DNA of 64,000 nt from assembly GCF_030580855.1 (NCBI RefSeq), contig NZ_JAUQOP010000014.1, positions 1 through 64,000 on the forward strand. Direction: 5' to 3'. The notes below the pieces were generated by a model. The model made no database searches. It had not been told where the DNA came from and saw only the letters and a list, made by a program, of their open reading frames with translations. This document shows positions 40,497-48,451 of the stretch, piece by piece (position 1 is the first letter of the stretch; the number at the start of each line of letters is the position of its first letter). This DNA comes from Pseudomonas citrullilanati. GTDB lineage: Bacteria > Pseudomonadota > Gammaproteobacteria > Pseudomonadales > Pseudomonadaceae. The position numbers were made by a program, and so were the translations under genes.

Positions 40497-41459
40497 GTGA
40501 AAGCATTGCAAGGCGTTGAAGGCCAAGTGGTATGGGCAGATGAGCCAAGTCCCGTGTGCGATGTAGGACAAGTCCGCATTCGTGTGGCGGCGGCTGGCTT
40601 GAATCGAGCCGATTTGTTGCAAAAGGCCGGGCATTATCCGCCGCCGCCCGGTGCCAGCCAGGTGTTGGGGCTGGAGTGTTCCGGGGTGATCAGCGAGGTC
40701 GGCCCGGGGTCGTCCTGGCAGGTGGGCGACCGGGTGTGCGCGCTGCTGGCCGGCGGCGGCATGGCCGAGGAAGTGGTGGTCGATGGTCGCCATGTGTTGC
40801 CGGTGCCGGAAGGCTTGTCATTGGCTGAAGCCGCCGCGCTGCCTGAGGTCTACAGCACGGCGTGGCTGAACCTGTTTCAACTGGCGGCGCTCAAGCCGGG
40901 TGAAAAGGTGCTGCTGCACGCGGGCGCCAGCGGTGTCGGCTCGGCCGCGATCCAGCTGTGCAAGGCGTTCGGCAACCCGTGCTGGGTCAGCGTCGGTTCG
41001 GCCGAGCGCCTGGCCTATTGCGAAGCGCTGGGGGCCCAGGGCGGCGTGGTACGCACCGATGGCCTGGACAGTTTGAACGACCTCGGTCCCTTCGACGTGA
41101 TCCTCGATCCGGTGGGGGCGAGCTATGCCTCGCTCAACGTGAAACTTTTGTCAGTTGACGGCCGCTGGGTCATGATCGGCCTCATGGGCGGTCGCACGGC
41201 CGAGTTCGACCTGTCCCAGGTGCTGGGCAAGCGCATCCAGTTGCTGGGCTCGACGTTGCGCAGCCGCAACGATCAATTCAAGGCCGACCTGATCAGCGAA
41301 TTGGGCCAGCAGGTCTGGCCGCTGTTCGCTGACAAACGCCTGAGCCCTCAGTTGGCCAAGACCTTCGCGATCAAGGATGCCGAGGCGGCATTCGCGGAAC
41401 TGGCGAGCAACCAGGTGTCGGGGAAGGTGGTGTTGTTGATCGACGAGAGCCTGAGCTGA
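40497..41459 (+). CDS. NAD(P)H:quinone oxidoreductase, zinc-independent MDR family (PIG3-like)
   Basis: The 320-residue protein has the medium-chain dehydrogenase fold: AAGLNRADLLQKAGHYPPPP substrate domain without zinc-binding Cys/His, and a Rossmann fold with HAGASGVGSAAIQLCKAFG (about residues 140-158). It ends with QVSGKVVLLID. The YPPPPG motif is typical of the PIG3/quinone reductase branch. It starts at GTG 40497 with GGAGG close upstream. It matches PAO1 PA3256 next to prc. The physiological quinone or enone substrate is unknown. Confidence 0.9.
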   Translation: MKALQGVEGQVVWADEPSPVCDVGQVRIRVAAAGLNRADLLQKAGHYPPPPGASQVLGLECSGVISEVGPGSSWQVGDRVCALLAGGGMAEEVVVDGRHVLPVPEGLSLAEAAALPEVYSTAWLNLFQLAALKPGEKVLLHAGASGVGSAAIQLCKAFGNPCWVSVGSAERLAYCEALGAQGGVVRTDGLDSLNDLGPFDVILDPVGASYASLNVKLLSVDGRWVMIGLMGGRTAEFDLSQVLGKRIQLLGSTLRSRNDQFKADLISELGQQVWPLFADKRLSPQLAKTFAIKDAEAAFAELASNQVSGKVVLLIDESLS

Positions 41460-41467
41460 TCGTGGTT

Positions 41468-41556
41468 ATGGGAGCGAGCTTGCTCGCGATAGCGGATGCA
41501 CATTCAACAACTTCATTGACTGTCACACCGCTATCGCGAGCAAGCTCGCTCCCACA
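41468..41556. repeat. REPIN
   Basis: GGGAGCGAGCTTGCTCGCGA and its reverse complement enclose about 45 bases, in the convergent gap between the quinone reductase and HAD genes. Confidence 0.85.
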
Positions 41557-41605
41557 GTCATTTATTCACAGGAGCCAGGATGTTCTTCCTGGAAATGACC
41601 GGTGC

Positions 41606-42259
41606 TCATTTCCAGGTATGGATTGGCCAACCAGCTGATTCGGCGTGTGCCCTCAACACCGGGTCCGGATTGACCACATGGGGATAGTCGACCTTGAGCA
41701 ACAGCGGCAGGTCGTTGCGTGAGTCGGAGTAGAAACTGGCGCCTTCGAGATTTTCCTCCTCGGCATCCAGCCAGTCCAGCAGCCGGGTGATCTTGCCTTC
41801 GCGGTAGGTCAGGGTACCGGCGGTCTTGCCGGTGTAGACCCCATGGGCCACTTCCAGCTCGATCGCCAGGATCTCGTCGATGCCCAGGCGTTCGGCAATC
41901 GGCTTGACCAGGTGCGTGCCCGAGGCCGAGATCACCAGGATCCGGTCGCCGGCCTTGCGGTGCTCGGCGATGGTGCGGGTGGCGTCGCTGAAGATGATCG
42001 GTTCGATGAAGTCTTCCACCCACGGCGCCACCAGGTGTTCGATTTCCTCCGGCGTGCGACCGATCATCGGTTCCAGGCTGAAGTCCATGTACGTTTCCAT
42101 GCGCAGCTTGCCGTGGCTGTAGGCGTCCATCAGCTCGTCGTTGCGCCGCATGAAGGACTCGGGATCGACCCAGCCCAGGCGGCCCATCTGTTCGCTCCAG
42201 AGGGTGGCGCAGTCGCCGTGGATCAGGGTTTCGTCCAGATCAAAAATTGCCAGGGCCAT
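41606..42259 (-). CDS. HAD-superfamily (subclass IB) phosphatase
   Basis: The 217-residue protein has HAD motif I FDLDETLIHGD (Asp7 nucleophile, Asp9 acid/base), motif II VISASGTH, and motif III/IV with Lys in YREGKITRLLDWL and YSDSRNDLPLL. The helical cap resembles SerB-type phosphatases. It follows the ABC transporter ATPase by 34 bases on the same strand and is probably the last gene of that operon. A role in dephosphorylating an imported phospho-compound is my inference; related enzymes include phosphoserine and histidinol-phosphate phosphatases. Confidence 0.88.
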   Translation of the reverse strand: MALAIFDLDETLIHGDCATLWSEQMGRLGWVDPESFMRRNDELMDAYSHGKLRMETYMDFSLEPMIGRTPEEIEHLVAPWVEDFIEPIIFSDATRTIAEHRKAGDRILVISASGTHLVKPIAERLGIDEILAIELEVAHGVYTGKTAGTLTYREGKITRLLDWLDAEEENLEGASFYSDSRNDLPLLLKVDYPHVVNPDPVLRAHAESAGWPIHTWK

Positions 42260-42293
42260 CAGCGGGTTTCCCTTTTCAGAATCAACAAGGCCA

Positions 42294-43283
42294 TCAGGCT
42301 ACCTCACACAGGGCCGACGGATCGATGGAAAGAGCCAGGCGCGCGCCGTCGGGATGCAGGTCGGCGGCGGAGCGATTGAGCACGTCCACCACCAGCTCCA
42401 CACCACGGGCTTCGACCCGGTAGCGAATCACATTGCCCAGCAGGCTGTGGCTGCGGATCAGCGCATTCGGTTCGCCGCTGCGGCTCAGCTCGATGGCTTC
42501 CGGGCGAATGGCGATGCGGCCGTTCACAGGACGCTGGAGCAGTTTGCTGGCGCTGTCGGCATCCAGCAGGTTGTAGTTGCCGATGAAACCGGCGGCAAAG
42601 ACATCGACTGGCGCAGTGTAAAGGGTTTCGGCATCGCCGCTTTGTACGATCTTTCCCTGGTTCATCAGGAAGATCCGGTCAGACATGGTCAGGGCTTCTT
42701 CCTGGTCGTGTGTGACGAAGATCGTGGTCAGGCCGAGTTCGCGCTGGATCTGACGGATCTGTTCGCGCAAGTGCTTGCGAATCCGCGCATCCAGGGCCGA
42801 CAGCGGTTCGTCCAGCAGCAACAGGCGCGGGCGGGTCACCAGGGAACGGGCCAGGGCCACGCGCTGGCATTGGCCACCGGACAGTTGATGGGGATAGCGT
42901 GCGGCGAAATCATGCAGTTCCACCAGGCGCAGGATCTCCAGCACTCGCTGGCGGCTGTCCTCGGCCCCGACCTTTTGCATGCGCAGGCCGAAGGCGACGT
43001 TCTGCTCGACGGTCATGTTGGGGAACAGCGCGTAGCTCTGGAACACCATGCCGATCCCGCGCTTTTGCGGGCTGAGCGGGACGATGTCCTGGCCGTCCAG
43101 CAGGATCTGGCCGCTGTCCACCGGCGTCAGGCCGGCGATGCAGCGCAGCAGCGTGGACTTGCCGCAGCCGGAGGGGCCGAGCAGGGTGACGAATTCACCC
43201 TTGCCGATCTGGCAATTGATGTCGCTGAACACCGGCGTGCCGGCGTAGCTTTTCTGCAGGTGTTGGACGCTGACGTCGCTCAT
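42294..43283 (-). CDS. ABC transporter ATP-binding protein (2-AEP/spermidine-type importer)
   Basis: The 329-residue ATPase has Walker A GPSGCGKST (36-44), a Q-loop in MVFQSYALFPNM, signature LSGGQ (134-138), Walker B LLLLDEP (about 154-160) and an H-loop in VTHDQEEALTMSD. A C-terminal TOBE-like domain follows (IAIRPEAIEL). The class is that of PotA/FbpC/PhnT-type importers. Its start codon overlaps the stop of the upstream permease by four bases. It energises uptake by the two permeases and the binding protein of the same operon. Confidence 0.93.
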   Translation of the reverse strand: MSDVSVQHLQKSYAGTPVFSDINCQIGKGEFVTLLGPSGCGKSTLLRCIAGLTPVDSGQILLDGQDIVPLSPQKRGIGMVFQSYALFPNMTVEQNVAFGLRMQKVGAEDSRQRVLEILRLVELHDFAARYPHQLSGGQCQRVALARSLVTRPRLLLLDEPLSALDARIRKHLREQIRQIQRELGLTTIFVTHDQEEALTMSDRIFLMNQGKIVQSGDAETLYTAPVDVFAAGFIGNYNLLDADSASKLLQRPVNGRIAIRPEAIELSRSGEPNALIRSHSLLGNVIRYRVEARGVELVVDVLNRSAADLHPDGARLALSIDPSALCEVA

Positions 43284-44080
43284 TGGCTTTTGTCCTTGTT
43301 CAAGATGTTGGCCGCCCAGGTCAGGACCAGTACGAAGAAGAAGTAGGAAATCACCAGCGCGCTGGTGAAGTGACCGCTGCTGTTGCGCATGTTGTTGAGG
43401 TACACCTGCAAGGTTTCGTAGCGGGTGCCGACGAGGATGTTGGCGAACACGAACTCACCGAACAGGAACGAGAACGACAGCAACAACGCCACCATCAAGC
43501 CCTTGCGCAGGTTCGGCAGCACCACCAGCAGGGCGGCCTGGAACGTGCTGGCGCCGAGCAGTTGGGCGGCGTCCATCAGGTCGCGCAGGTTGATCGCTTG
43601 CAGGTTGTTGGTGATCGCCCGGTACATGAACGGCAGGGCGACGGTGAAGTAGCAACCGATCAGAATCCACGGCGTGCCCACCATCGCCAGCGGCCCCGAG
43701 CCGTAGAGCTGCAACAGCCCCACCGAGGACACCACCGGCGGCACCGCGAAGGGCAGCAGGATGAGGATGTTCATCAGTGCGTCGAGTTTCGGGAAGTGGT
43801 AATGCACCACGAACAGCAGCGGCAGGATCAACACCACCGAGAGCACCAGCGCCCCCACGCAGACCAGCAGCGATTGGCCGAAGGCATGGAGAAAGCGCGG
43901 GTCGCTCCACAGCTGCACGTACCATTTGAAGGTGAAACCGCTGGGCAGCACCGTGGCCGACCAGCTGCTGGCGATGGAGTACACCAGCGTGCCGGCCAGG
44001 GGCAGCAGCAGGACGGCGAACAGCAGGTACACCACCGCCCGATGATAAAGCCCGACCGGGCTCGATTCAGCGCGAGACAT
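43280..44080 (-). CDS. ABC transporter permease 2
   Basis: The 266-residue membrane protein has six helices and the EAA loop variant LMDAAQLLGASTFQAALLVV (about residues 165-185), which contacts the ATPase. It resembles PotC/PhnV-type permeases. Its start overlaps the end of permease 1 by 14 bases, and its end overlaps the ATPase gene by four, showing a tight operon. Confidence 0.92.
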   Translation of the reverse strand: MSRAESSPVGLYHRAVVYLLFAVLLLPLAGTLVYSIASSWSATVLPSGFTFKWYVQLWSDPRFLHAFGQSLLVCVGALVLSVVLILPLLFVVHYHFPKLDALMNILILLPFAVPPVVSSVGLLQLYGSGPLAMVGTPWILIGCYFTVALPFMYRAITNNLQAINLRDLMDAAQLLGASTFQAALLVVLPNLRKGLMVALLLSFSFLFGEFVFANILVGTRYETLQVYLNNMRNSSGHFTSALVISYFFFVLVLTWAANILNKDKSQ

Positions 44081-44903
44081 GGTAGCTCCTCTTGAGCAGC
44101 AACTGATGGACGATGGTCACCAGGGTCATCAGCGCCACCAGCACCACGGCCAGGGCGCTGGCCAGGTTCGGGTCGAGGGAGATGTCGCCGGAGACCATGG
44201 CGGCGATGCGGATCGGCAGGACGTTGAAGTTGCCGGTGGTCAGCGCATAGACCGTGGCGTAGGCCCCCAGGGCGTTGGCCAGCAGGATCACGAACGTGCC
44301 CAGCAACGCCGGGGTCAGCACCGGCAAGCCGATGTGCCGCCAGAATTGCCAGCCGCTGGCACCCAGCAGTTCGGCGGATTCGCGCCAGTCTTCGCGCAAT
44401 GCATCGAAGGCCGGATAGAGCAGCAGCACCCCCAGGGGGATCTGGAAGTAGGTGTAGAGGATGATCAGCCCGGTTTTCGAGTACAGGTTGAAATCCTCGA
44501 TGATCCCCGACTGCTTGAGCATGAGGGTGATGCTGCCGTTGAAGCCGAGCAGGATGATGAAGGCGAAGGCCAGGGGCACGCCGGCGAAGTTGCTGGTCAT
44601 GTTGGCGAAGGCGTTGACGAAGTTGCGCAGCCGCGAATCGACCCGGCGCAGGGAGTAGCTGCCGAGCACGGCGATGACGATGCCGAACACGCTGGACCAG
44701 AAACTGATCTCCAGGCTGTGCTGGATCGCCTGCAGGTAGAACTTGGAACTGAAGATCTTGCTGAAGTTGGCCAGGCCCCAGCCGAACTCTTCCGATTCCA
44801 GGCTGTTGACCAGCACCCAGAGCAGCGGGGCGATCTGGAACACGATGAAGAAAATCGCGAAGGGCACCAGGCACAACGCTGCCAGCCATTTGCCGCGCGT
44901 CAT
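44067..44903 (-). CDS. ABC transporter permease 1
   Basis: The 278-residue protein starts MTRGKWLAALCLVPFAIFFI and has six helices with an EAA loop WRESAELLGASGWQFWRHIG (about residues 170-190). It is of the PotB/PhnU type. ATG 44903 is five bases past the stop of the hydrolase gene; the open frame extends upstream into that gene, but those 25 residues are not permease-like. Confidence 0.92.
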   Translation of the reverse strand: MTRGKWLAALCLVPFAIFFIVFQIAPLLWVLVNSLESEEFGWGLANFSKIFSSKFYLQAIQHSLEISFWSSVFGIVIAVLGSYSLRRVDSRLRNFVNAFANMTSNFAGVPLAFAFIILLGFNGSITLMLKQSGIIEDFNLYSKTGLIILYTYFQIPLGVLLLYPAFDALREDWRESAELLGASGWQFWRHIGLPVLTPALLGTFVILLANALGAYATVYALTTGNFNVLPIRIAAMVSGDISLDPNLASALAVVLVALMTLVTIVHQLLLKRSYHVSR

Positions 44904-44908
44904 GGCGT

Positions 44909-45715
44909 TCACTTGAGTAATTCCTGGCAATAGGGTTTGTCGTGGTCGACGCCGAGCAACTGGCAGACGATGCCGCACAGTTCGATCTGCCGGGGCGCGG
45001 CGGCGGGGTCGAGGCTGAAGCCGTCACCGAGGACGAACAGCGGCACTTCCCGTTCCTCGGCGAGCAGGCCATTGTGGGAGCGGTCGTTGTTCATGCCGTG
45101 GTCGGCGGTCACCAGCACCTGGTAGCCGGCGTCGAGCCAGGCTTGCAGGTAAACCGCCAGGTTGATGTCGGCCGAGCGGGCGCTGTTGCGGTATTGCGCA
45201 GTGTCGAGGCCGTGCTGGTGGCCGGCGTCGTCGATGTTCATCGGGTGCACCAGCAGGAAATTCGGCTGGTGGCGCTGGCGCAGGTGTTCGGCGTCGGCGA
45301 ACAGGTGCGAGTCGGGGTAGTGGTCGTTCCAGTAGAAATGCCCGTACTGGATCGGCAGCCCGGGGTTTTCGGTATGCCGATCCCGACCGGCCGCGAACGG
45401 CGAGGCATTGTAGAGCTCGCTGACCCAATGGTAGGCCGCGGCCGCCGTGCTCAGGCCCGCCTCGGTGGCGTAGTGGAAAATGCTGCGCTGGTTCGACAGG
45501 CGCGAGACGTTGTTGTGCACGATCCCGCTGTCGATGGGCGCGACGCCGGTGAGGATGCATTCGTAGAGTGGGCGGGACAGGGCCGGCAGTTCACATTCCA
45601 GTTTGTACAGCGCCGCGCGTCCTGCGCCGACATAAGCCTGCAAATGCCCCATCGCATGCCGGGCGACTTCATAATTGAGGCCGTCGAGCAGCACCAGGAT
45701 GACGTTGTGCTTCAT
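44909..45715 (-). CDS. Cytoplasmic alkaline phosphatase-superfamily hydrolase (NPP type)
   Basis: The 268-residue protein belongs to the nucleotide pyrophosphatase/phosphodiesterase branch. The first metal ligand is Asp11 in LVLLDGLN and the likely nucleophile is Ser47 in PALSRPLYECILTG. Further metal ligands are in NIDDAGHQHG and TADHGMNNDRSHNG. It has no signal peptide, so it acts in the cytoplasm. It sits between the binding-protein gene and the permeases, so it probably hydrolyses the imported compound: a phosphodiester, phosphonate or sulfate ester. Phosphonoacetate hydrolase PhnA is a relevant relative in the superfamily. The substrate is unproven. Confidence 0.88.
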   Translation of the reverse strand: MKHNVILVLLDGLNYEVARHAMGHLQAYVGAGRAALYKLECELPALSRPLYECILTGVAPIDSGIVHNNVSRLSNQRSIFHYATEAGLSTAAAAYHWVSELYNASPFAAGRDRHTENPGLPIQYGHFYWNDHYPDSHLFADAEHLRQRHQPNFLLVHPMNIDDAGHQHGLDTAQYRNSARSADINLAVYLQAWLDAGYQVLVTADHGMNNDRSHNGLLAEEREVPLFVLGDGFSLDPAAAPRQIELCGIVCQLLGVDHDKPYCQELLK

Positions 45716-45769
45716 GGGTGCCAGGACTCCGGATAGAAACCAGTAAACCCGGATCCAGCGCAGCCCCCG

Positions 45770-45859
45770 TGTGGGAGCGAGCTTGCTCGCGATGAGGGCG
45801 TGCCAGTCGATAACAATGTTGACTGATACGCCGCAATCGCGAGCAAGCTCGCTCCCACA
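45770..45859. repeat. REPIN inside the ABC operon
   Basis: TGTGGGAGCGAGCTTGCTCG and its reverse complement enclose about 45 bases, between the binding-protein gene and the hydrolase gene. Such hairpins can stabilise upstream mRNA, raising binding-protein output. Confidence 0.85.
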
Positions 45860-45896
45860 AAGGGTTCTTCATTGGACCCGAGCGAGCGCTACCGCC

Positions 45897-46964
45897 TCAC
45901 TGCATATTGATGATCACTTCTTCCTGCCATTTCTGCGGCAGGGCCTTGGACGTCTTCTCCCACGCATCGGCGTCCTTGATCGGCGTCACGTGCTTGTACT
46001 GCTCGTTGGGCAGCAGCTTGGCCTTGACCTCTTCCGGCAGTGTCAGGTGCTCGGCGCGGATCGGCCGGGCGTTGCCCTTGGCCAGGTTGATCTGGCCGGC
46101 GTCGCTGAAGATGTATTCGCGGGTCAGCTTGGCGGCGTTCGGGTGCTTGGCGTATTTGTTGATGATGGTGGTGTAGCCGGAGATGACCGAGCCGTCGGAC
46201 GGGATCAGCACGACGTAGTCATCCGGGTCGGCCATCTTGGCCTTGTAGCTCAGGCCGTTGAAGTCCCAGACCACGCCGACTTCGACTTCACCCTTTTCCA
46301 TCGTGGCGATGGTCGGGTTGGCCATGGACAGGCGACCTTGCTTGGCGATCTCGGCAAACATCAACAACGCCGGTTGCAGGTTCTTTTCGTCGCCGCCGTT
46401 GGCCAGGGCCGCCGCCAGCACGCCGTTGGCGGCCTGGGCCGCGGTGCTCACGTCACCGATGGAGACTTTGTATTTGCCGCCCTTGAGGTCAGCCCACTTG
46501 GTCGGCACATCGGAGCCGTGCAGCAGTTTCTTGTTGACGATGAACGCGATGGTGCCGGTGTAGGCCAGTGCCCAGTTGCCATCCTTGTCCTTGGCCCAGT
46601 CCGGGACCTGTTCCCAGGTGCTCGGCTTGTAGGGCTGGACCACGCCCTGCTTGACCGCGATCGGGCCGAACGCGGCGCCCACGTCGCCGATGTCGGCGCT
46701 GGCGTTGTCCTTCTCGGCGGCGAACTTGGCAATTTCCTGGGCCGAACTCATGTCGGTGTCGACGTGCTTGAGGCCGTAGTTCTTCGCCAGGTCTTCCCAG
46801 GTGCCTTTCCAGTTCGCCCAGTCATCGGGCATGCCGACGCTGTTGACGGCGCCTTCCGCTTTCGCAGCGGCTTCCAATGTTTTCAGATCGGTATCAGCGG
46901 CCATGGCGGCGGTGCACATGGCAATGGTCGAGCCTAACAGTGATGCCAGGAAAAGCTGTTTCAT
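45897..46964 (-). CDS. ABC transporter periplasmic substrate-binding protein
   Basis: The 355-residue precursor has a signal peptide (MKQLFLASLLGSTIAMCTAA, cleavage near AMAAD). Its two-domain binding fold is of the FbpA/PotD/PhnS class, with GEVEVGVVWDFNGLSYKAKM in the hinge region and VISGYTTIINKYAKHPNAAK. It delivers substrate to the permease pair downstream. It is first in the operon and divergent from the GntR regulator across a 350-base control region. The ligand is not evident from sequence; the co-encoded phosphatases point to a phospho-compound. Confidence 0.92.
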   Translation of the reverse strand: MKQLFLASLLGSTIAMCTAAMAADTDLKTLEAAAKAEGAVNSVGMPDDWANWKGTWEDLAKNYGLKHVDTDMSSAQEIAKFAAEKDNASADIGDVGAAFGPIAVKQGVVQPYKPSTWEQVPDWAKDKDGNWALAYTGTIAFIVNKKLLHGSDVPTKWADLKGGKYKVSIGDVSTAAQAANGVLAAALANGGDEKNLQPALLMFAEIAKQGRLSMANPTIATMEKGEVEVGVVWDFNGLSYKAKMADPDDYVVLIPSDGSVISGYTTIINKYAKHPNAAKLTREYIFSDAGQINLAKGNARPIRAEHLTLPEEVKAKLLPNEQYKHVTPIKDADAWEKTSKALPQKWQEEVIINMQ

Positions 46965-47008
46965 CCGAAGCTCCTATGGGCGTTTTCAACGCTGCGATTG
47001 CGGTTGTG

Positions 47009-47022
47009 TTGGTCTAGGTCAG
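47009..47022. promoter_or_regulatory. TGGTCTAG operator-like site near the binding-protein start
   Basis: TTGGTCTAGGTCAG lies 45 bases upstream of the binding-protein start codon. It matches 12 of 14 positions of the site before the GntR gene. Confidence 0.5.
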
Positions 47023-47200
47023 CAATACCTGAGCCAATGTAGGCGCGCCCTGTGACATTTTGATGTCGGCGCCGAAGGGCTCGGCAAATGGCAGGTGCGT
47101 GCGGGTTGGCCACCGATTAAGCGTAGACCATGGTTAAACAGCTGATCTGAAAGGACTTGGCCGTTTATTTGCACGGTGCCAGACCTACCGTTCGGCGGCT

Positions 47201-47218
47201 TTGTCATCTGCCAGTCAT
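47201..47218 (+). promoter_or_regulatory. Pho-box-like direct repeat
   Basis: TTGTCAT-CTGC-CAGTCAT is two 7-base repeats spaced by four bases, matching 12 of 14 positions of the PhoB consensus CTGTCAT-N4-CTGTCAT. A possible -10 (TAGGCT, 47229-47234) follows after ten bases, the usual spacing for PhoB-activated promoters, pointing to the GntR gene. Confidence 0.5.
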
Positions 47219-47287
47219 GTGCAGTGCCTAGGCTTGCTGGAACAAGCAGCGGGCTCGCCAAGTGTGCGATCCCGCCCCGAAACAGTG

Positions 47288-47301
47288 CTGGTCTAGTCCA
47301 G
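47288..47301. promoter_or_regulatory. TGGTCTAG operator-like palindrome before the GntR gene
   Basis: CTGGTCTAGTCCAG is palindromic except at one symmetric pair and ends 13 bases before the GntR start codon. Similar TGGTCTAGACCA-like sites are bound by PhnF-type GntR/UTRA regulators. Confidence 0.55.
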
Positions 47302-47314
47302 ATAGGTAACGTTG

Positions 47315-48046
47315 ATGCGCATCGATGCAACCAAGGCGGTGACAGCCATCGGACAGGTCCTGCAAGAGCAGCTCGACCACGGGTTGCTGGCGCCCGGTAG
47401 CAAGCTGCCGGCCGAGCGCAAGCTCAGTGAGTTGTTCGGAACCACGCGCATCACCGTGCGTGAAGCCTTGCTACAGCTCGAGGCCCAGGGGCAGATCTAC
47501 CGGGAGGAGCGCCGGGGCTGGTTCGTTTCGCCGCCGCGACTGGCCTACAACCTGATGCAGCGCAGCCATTTCCACGCGATGGTCACGGCCCAGGGGCGGG
47601 TGCCTTCCACCCAGGTCATCTCGGCGCGCCTGCAACCGGCGTCGGCGGCGGTGTGCGCCTGGTTGCAATTGCCGGCGCTGTCCAGCGTGATCCAGATCTG
47701 CCGCGCGCGGCGGATCGACGAGCGCCTGGTGCTGTACGTCGAACACTACCTGAACCCGCTGTACTTCCCGGACATCCTGGCGTTTGACCTCAACCAGTCC
47801 ATGACCGAGCTGTACGCCCGTCATTACGACCTGCATTACGGCCGGGTGAAGTTCGAAATCGTGCCCACGTCCCTGCAACCGGAAGCGGCGGCCGCCTTGA
47901 AGGTGTCGGTGGGCAGCCCCGGGTTGCGCATCGCCCGGGTCAACTATGACCAGCACCAGCGGCTGATCGACTGCGACCTGGAGTTCTGGCGCCACGATGC
48001 GATCCATGTCGGCGTGGACGTGCCGGAACAACCGGCGCAGGCCTGA
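47315..48046 (+). CDS. GntR-family regulator with UTRA domain (PhnF/PhnR-like)
   Basis: The 243-residue protein has an N-terminal GntR winged helix (LPAERKLSELFGTTRITVRE, LLQLEAQGQIYREERRGWFV; residues about 30-75). A UTRA effector domain follows (ARRIDERLVLYVEHYLNPLY, GLRIARVNYDQHQRLIDCDL). It is divergent from the ABC/hydrolase operon and is the probable regulator of it. ATG 47315 is preferred over the adjacent TTG; AGG lies at suitable distance. UTRA domains bind small molecules such as phosphonates, sugars phosphates or histidine intermediates. Confidence 0.92.
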   Translation: MRIDATKAVTAIGQVLQEQLDHGLLAPGSKLPAERKLSELFGTTRITVREALLQLEAQGQIYREERRGWFVSPPRLAYNLMQRSHFHAMVTAQGRVPSTQVISARLQPASAAVCAWLQLPALSSVIQICRARRIDERLVLYVEHYLNPLYFPDILAFDLNQSMTELYARHYDLHYGRVKFEIVPTSLQPEAAAALKVSVGSPGLRIARVNYDQHQRLIDCDLEFWRHDAIHVGVDVPEQPAQA

Positions 48047-48054
48047 ACGAGGGC

Positions 48055-48237
48055 TCAGAGCGACTCGTTGAGCTTGGTCAGGATCTTGAATACCACGGTG
48101 GCGAGGATCAGCAGCATGCCGATCCACATGGCGAAGACCCCGACGTTCTTGTCACGGAAGTTGAAACCGATGGCCAGCAGGAGCATTCCGGCAAGGATCG
48201 GCACCAGCATGGCGTTGAAAGTGGACAGCGAGATCAT
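48055..48237 (-). CDS. Small two-helix membrane protein
   Basis: The 60-residue protein (MISLSTFNAMLVPILAGMLL start, KILTKLNESL end) has two hydrophobic helices separated by a charged turn (NFRDKNVG). It is convergent with the GntR gene, with only eight bases between stop codons. It occupies the place of PAO1 PA3248. The family and function are unknown to me, but codon use and context support a real gene. Confidence 0.8.
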   Translation of the reverse strand: MISLSTFNAMLVPILAGMLLLAIGFNFRDKNVGVFAMWIGMLLILATVVFKILTKLNESL

Positions 48238-48339
48238 GACGACAGCCTTGTCGGGGGGGGCGATAAGGTCAGTCTAGTTGGGGTTTGGCTGGGGTGGGCT
48301 GATGTGTGTCAGCACAGCCCTCAATCCGAGGCGAGCGCT

Positions 48340-48428
48340 GTGTGGGAGCAAAGCTTGCTCGCGACACAGGCGACTCGATTTCTGGAAAATCGCATCACCT
48401 TCATCGCGGGCAAGCCTTGCTCCCACAG
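48340..48428. repeat. REPIN
   Basis: TGTGGGAGCAAAGCTTGCTC and, inverted, GCAAGCCTTGCTCCCACA enclose about 45 bases downstream of apeB. Confidence 0.82.
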
Positions 48429-48451
48429 GGTTCATCAGGTCTTTGGTGCAG

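Larger units (their letters stand above)
46965..47314. promoter_or_regulatory. Divergent control region of the ABC operon and GntR gene
   Basis: These 350 bases contain no gene. They hold three TGGTCTA motifs (47009-47022, 47123-47130 on the minus strand, 47288-47301) and a Pho-box-like direct repeat (47201-47218). The outer two TGGTCTA sites lie close to each start codon, as expected for a GntR/UTRA repressor of both units. Confidence 0.6.
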
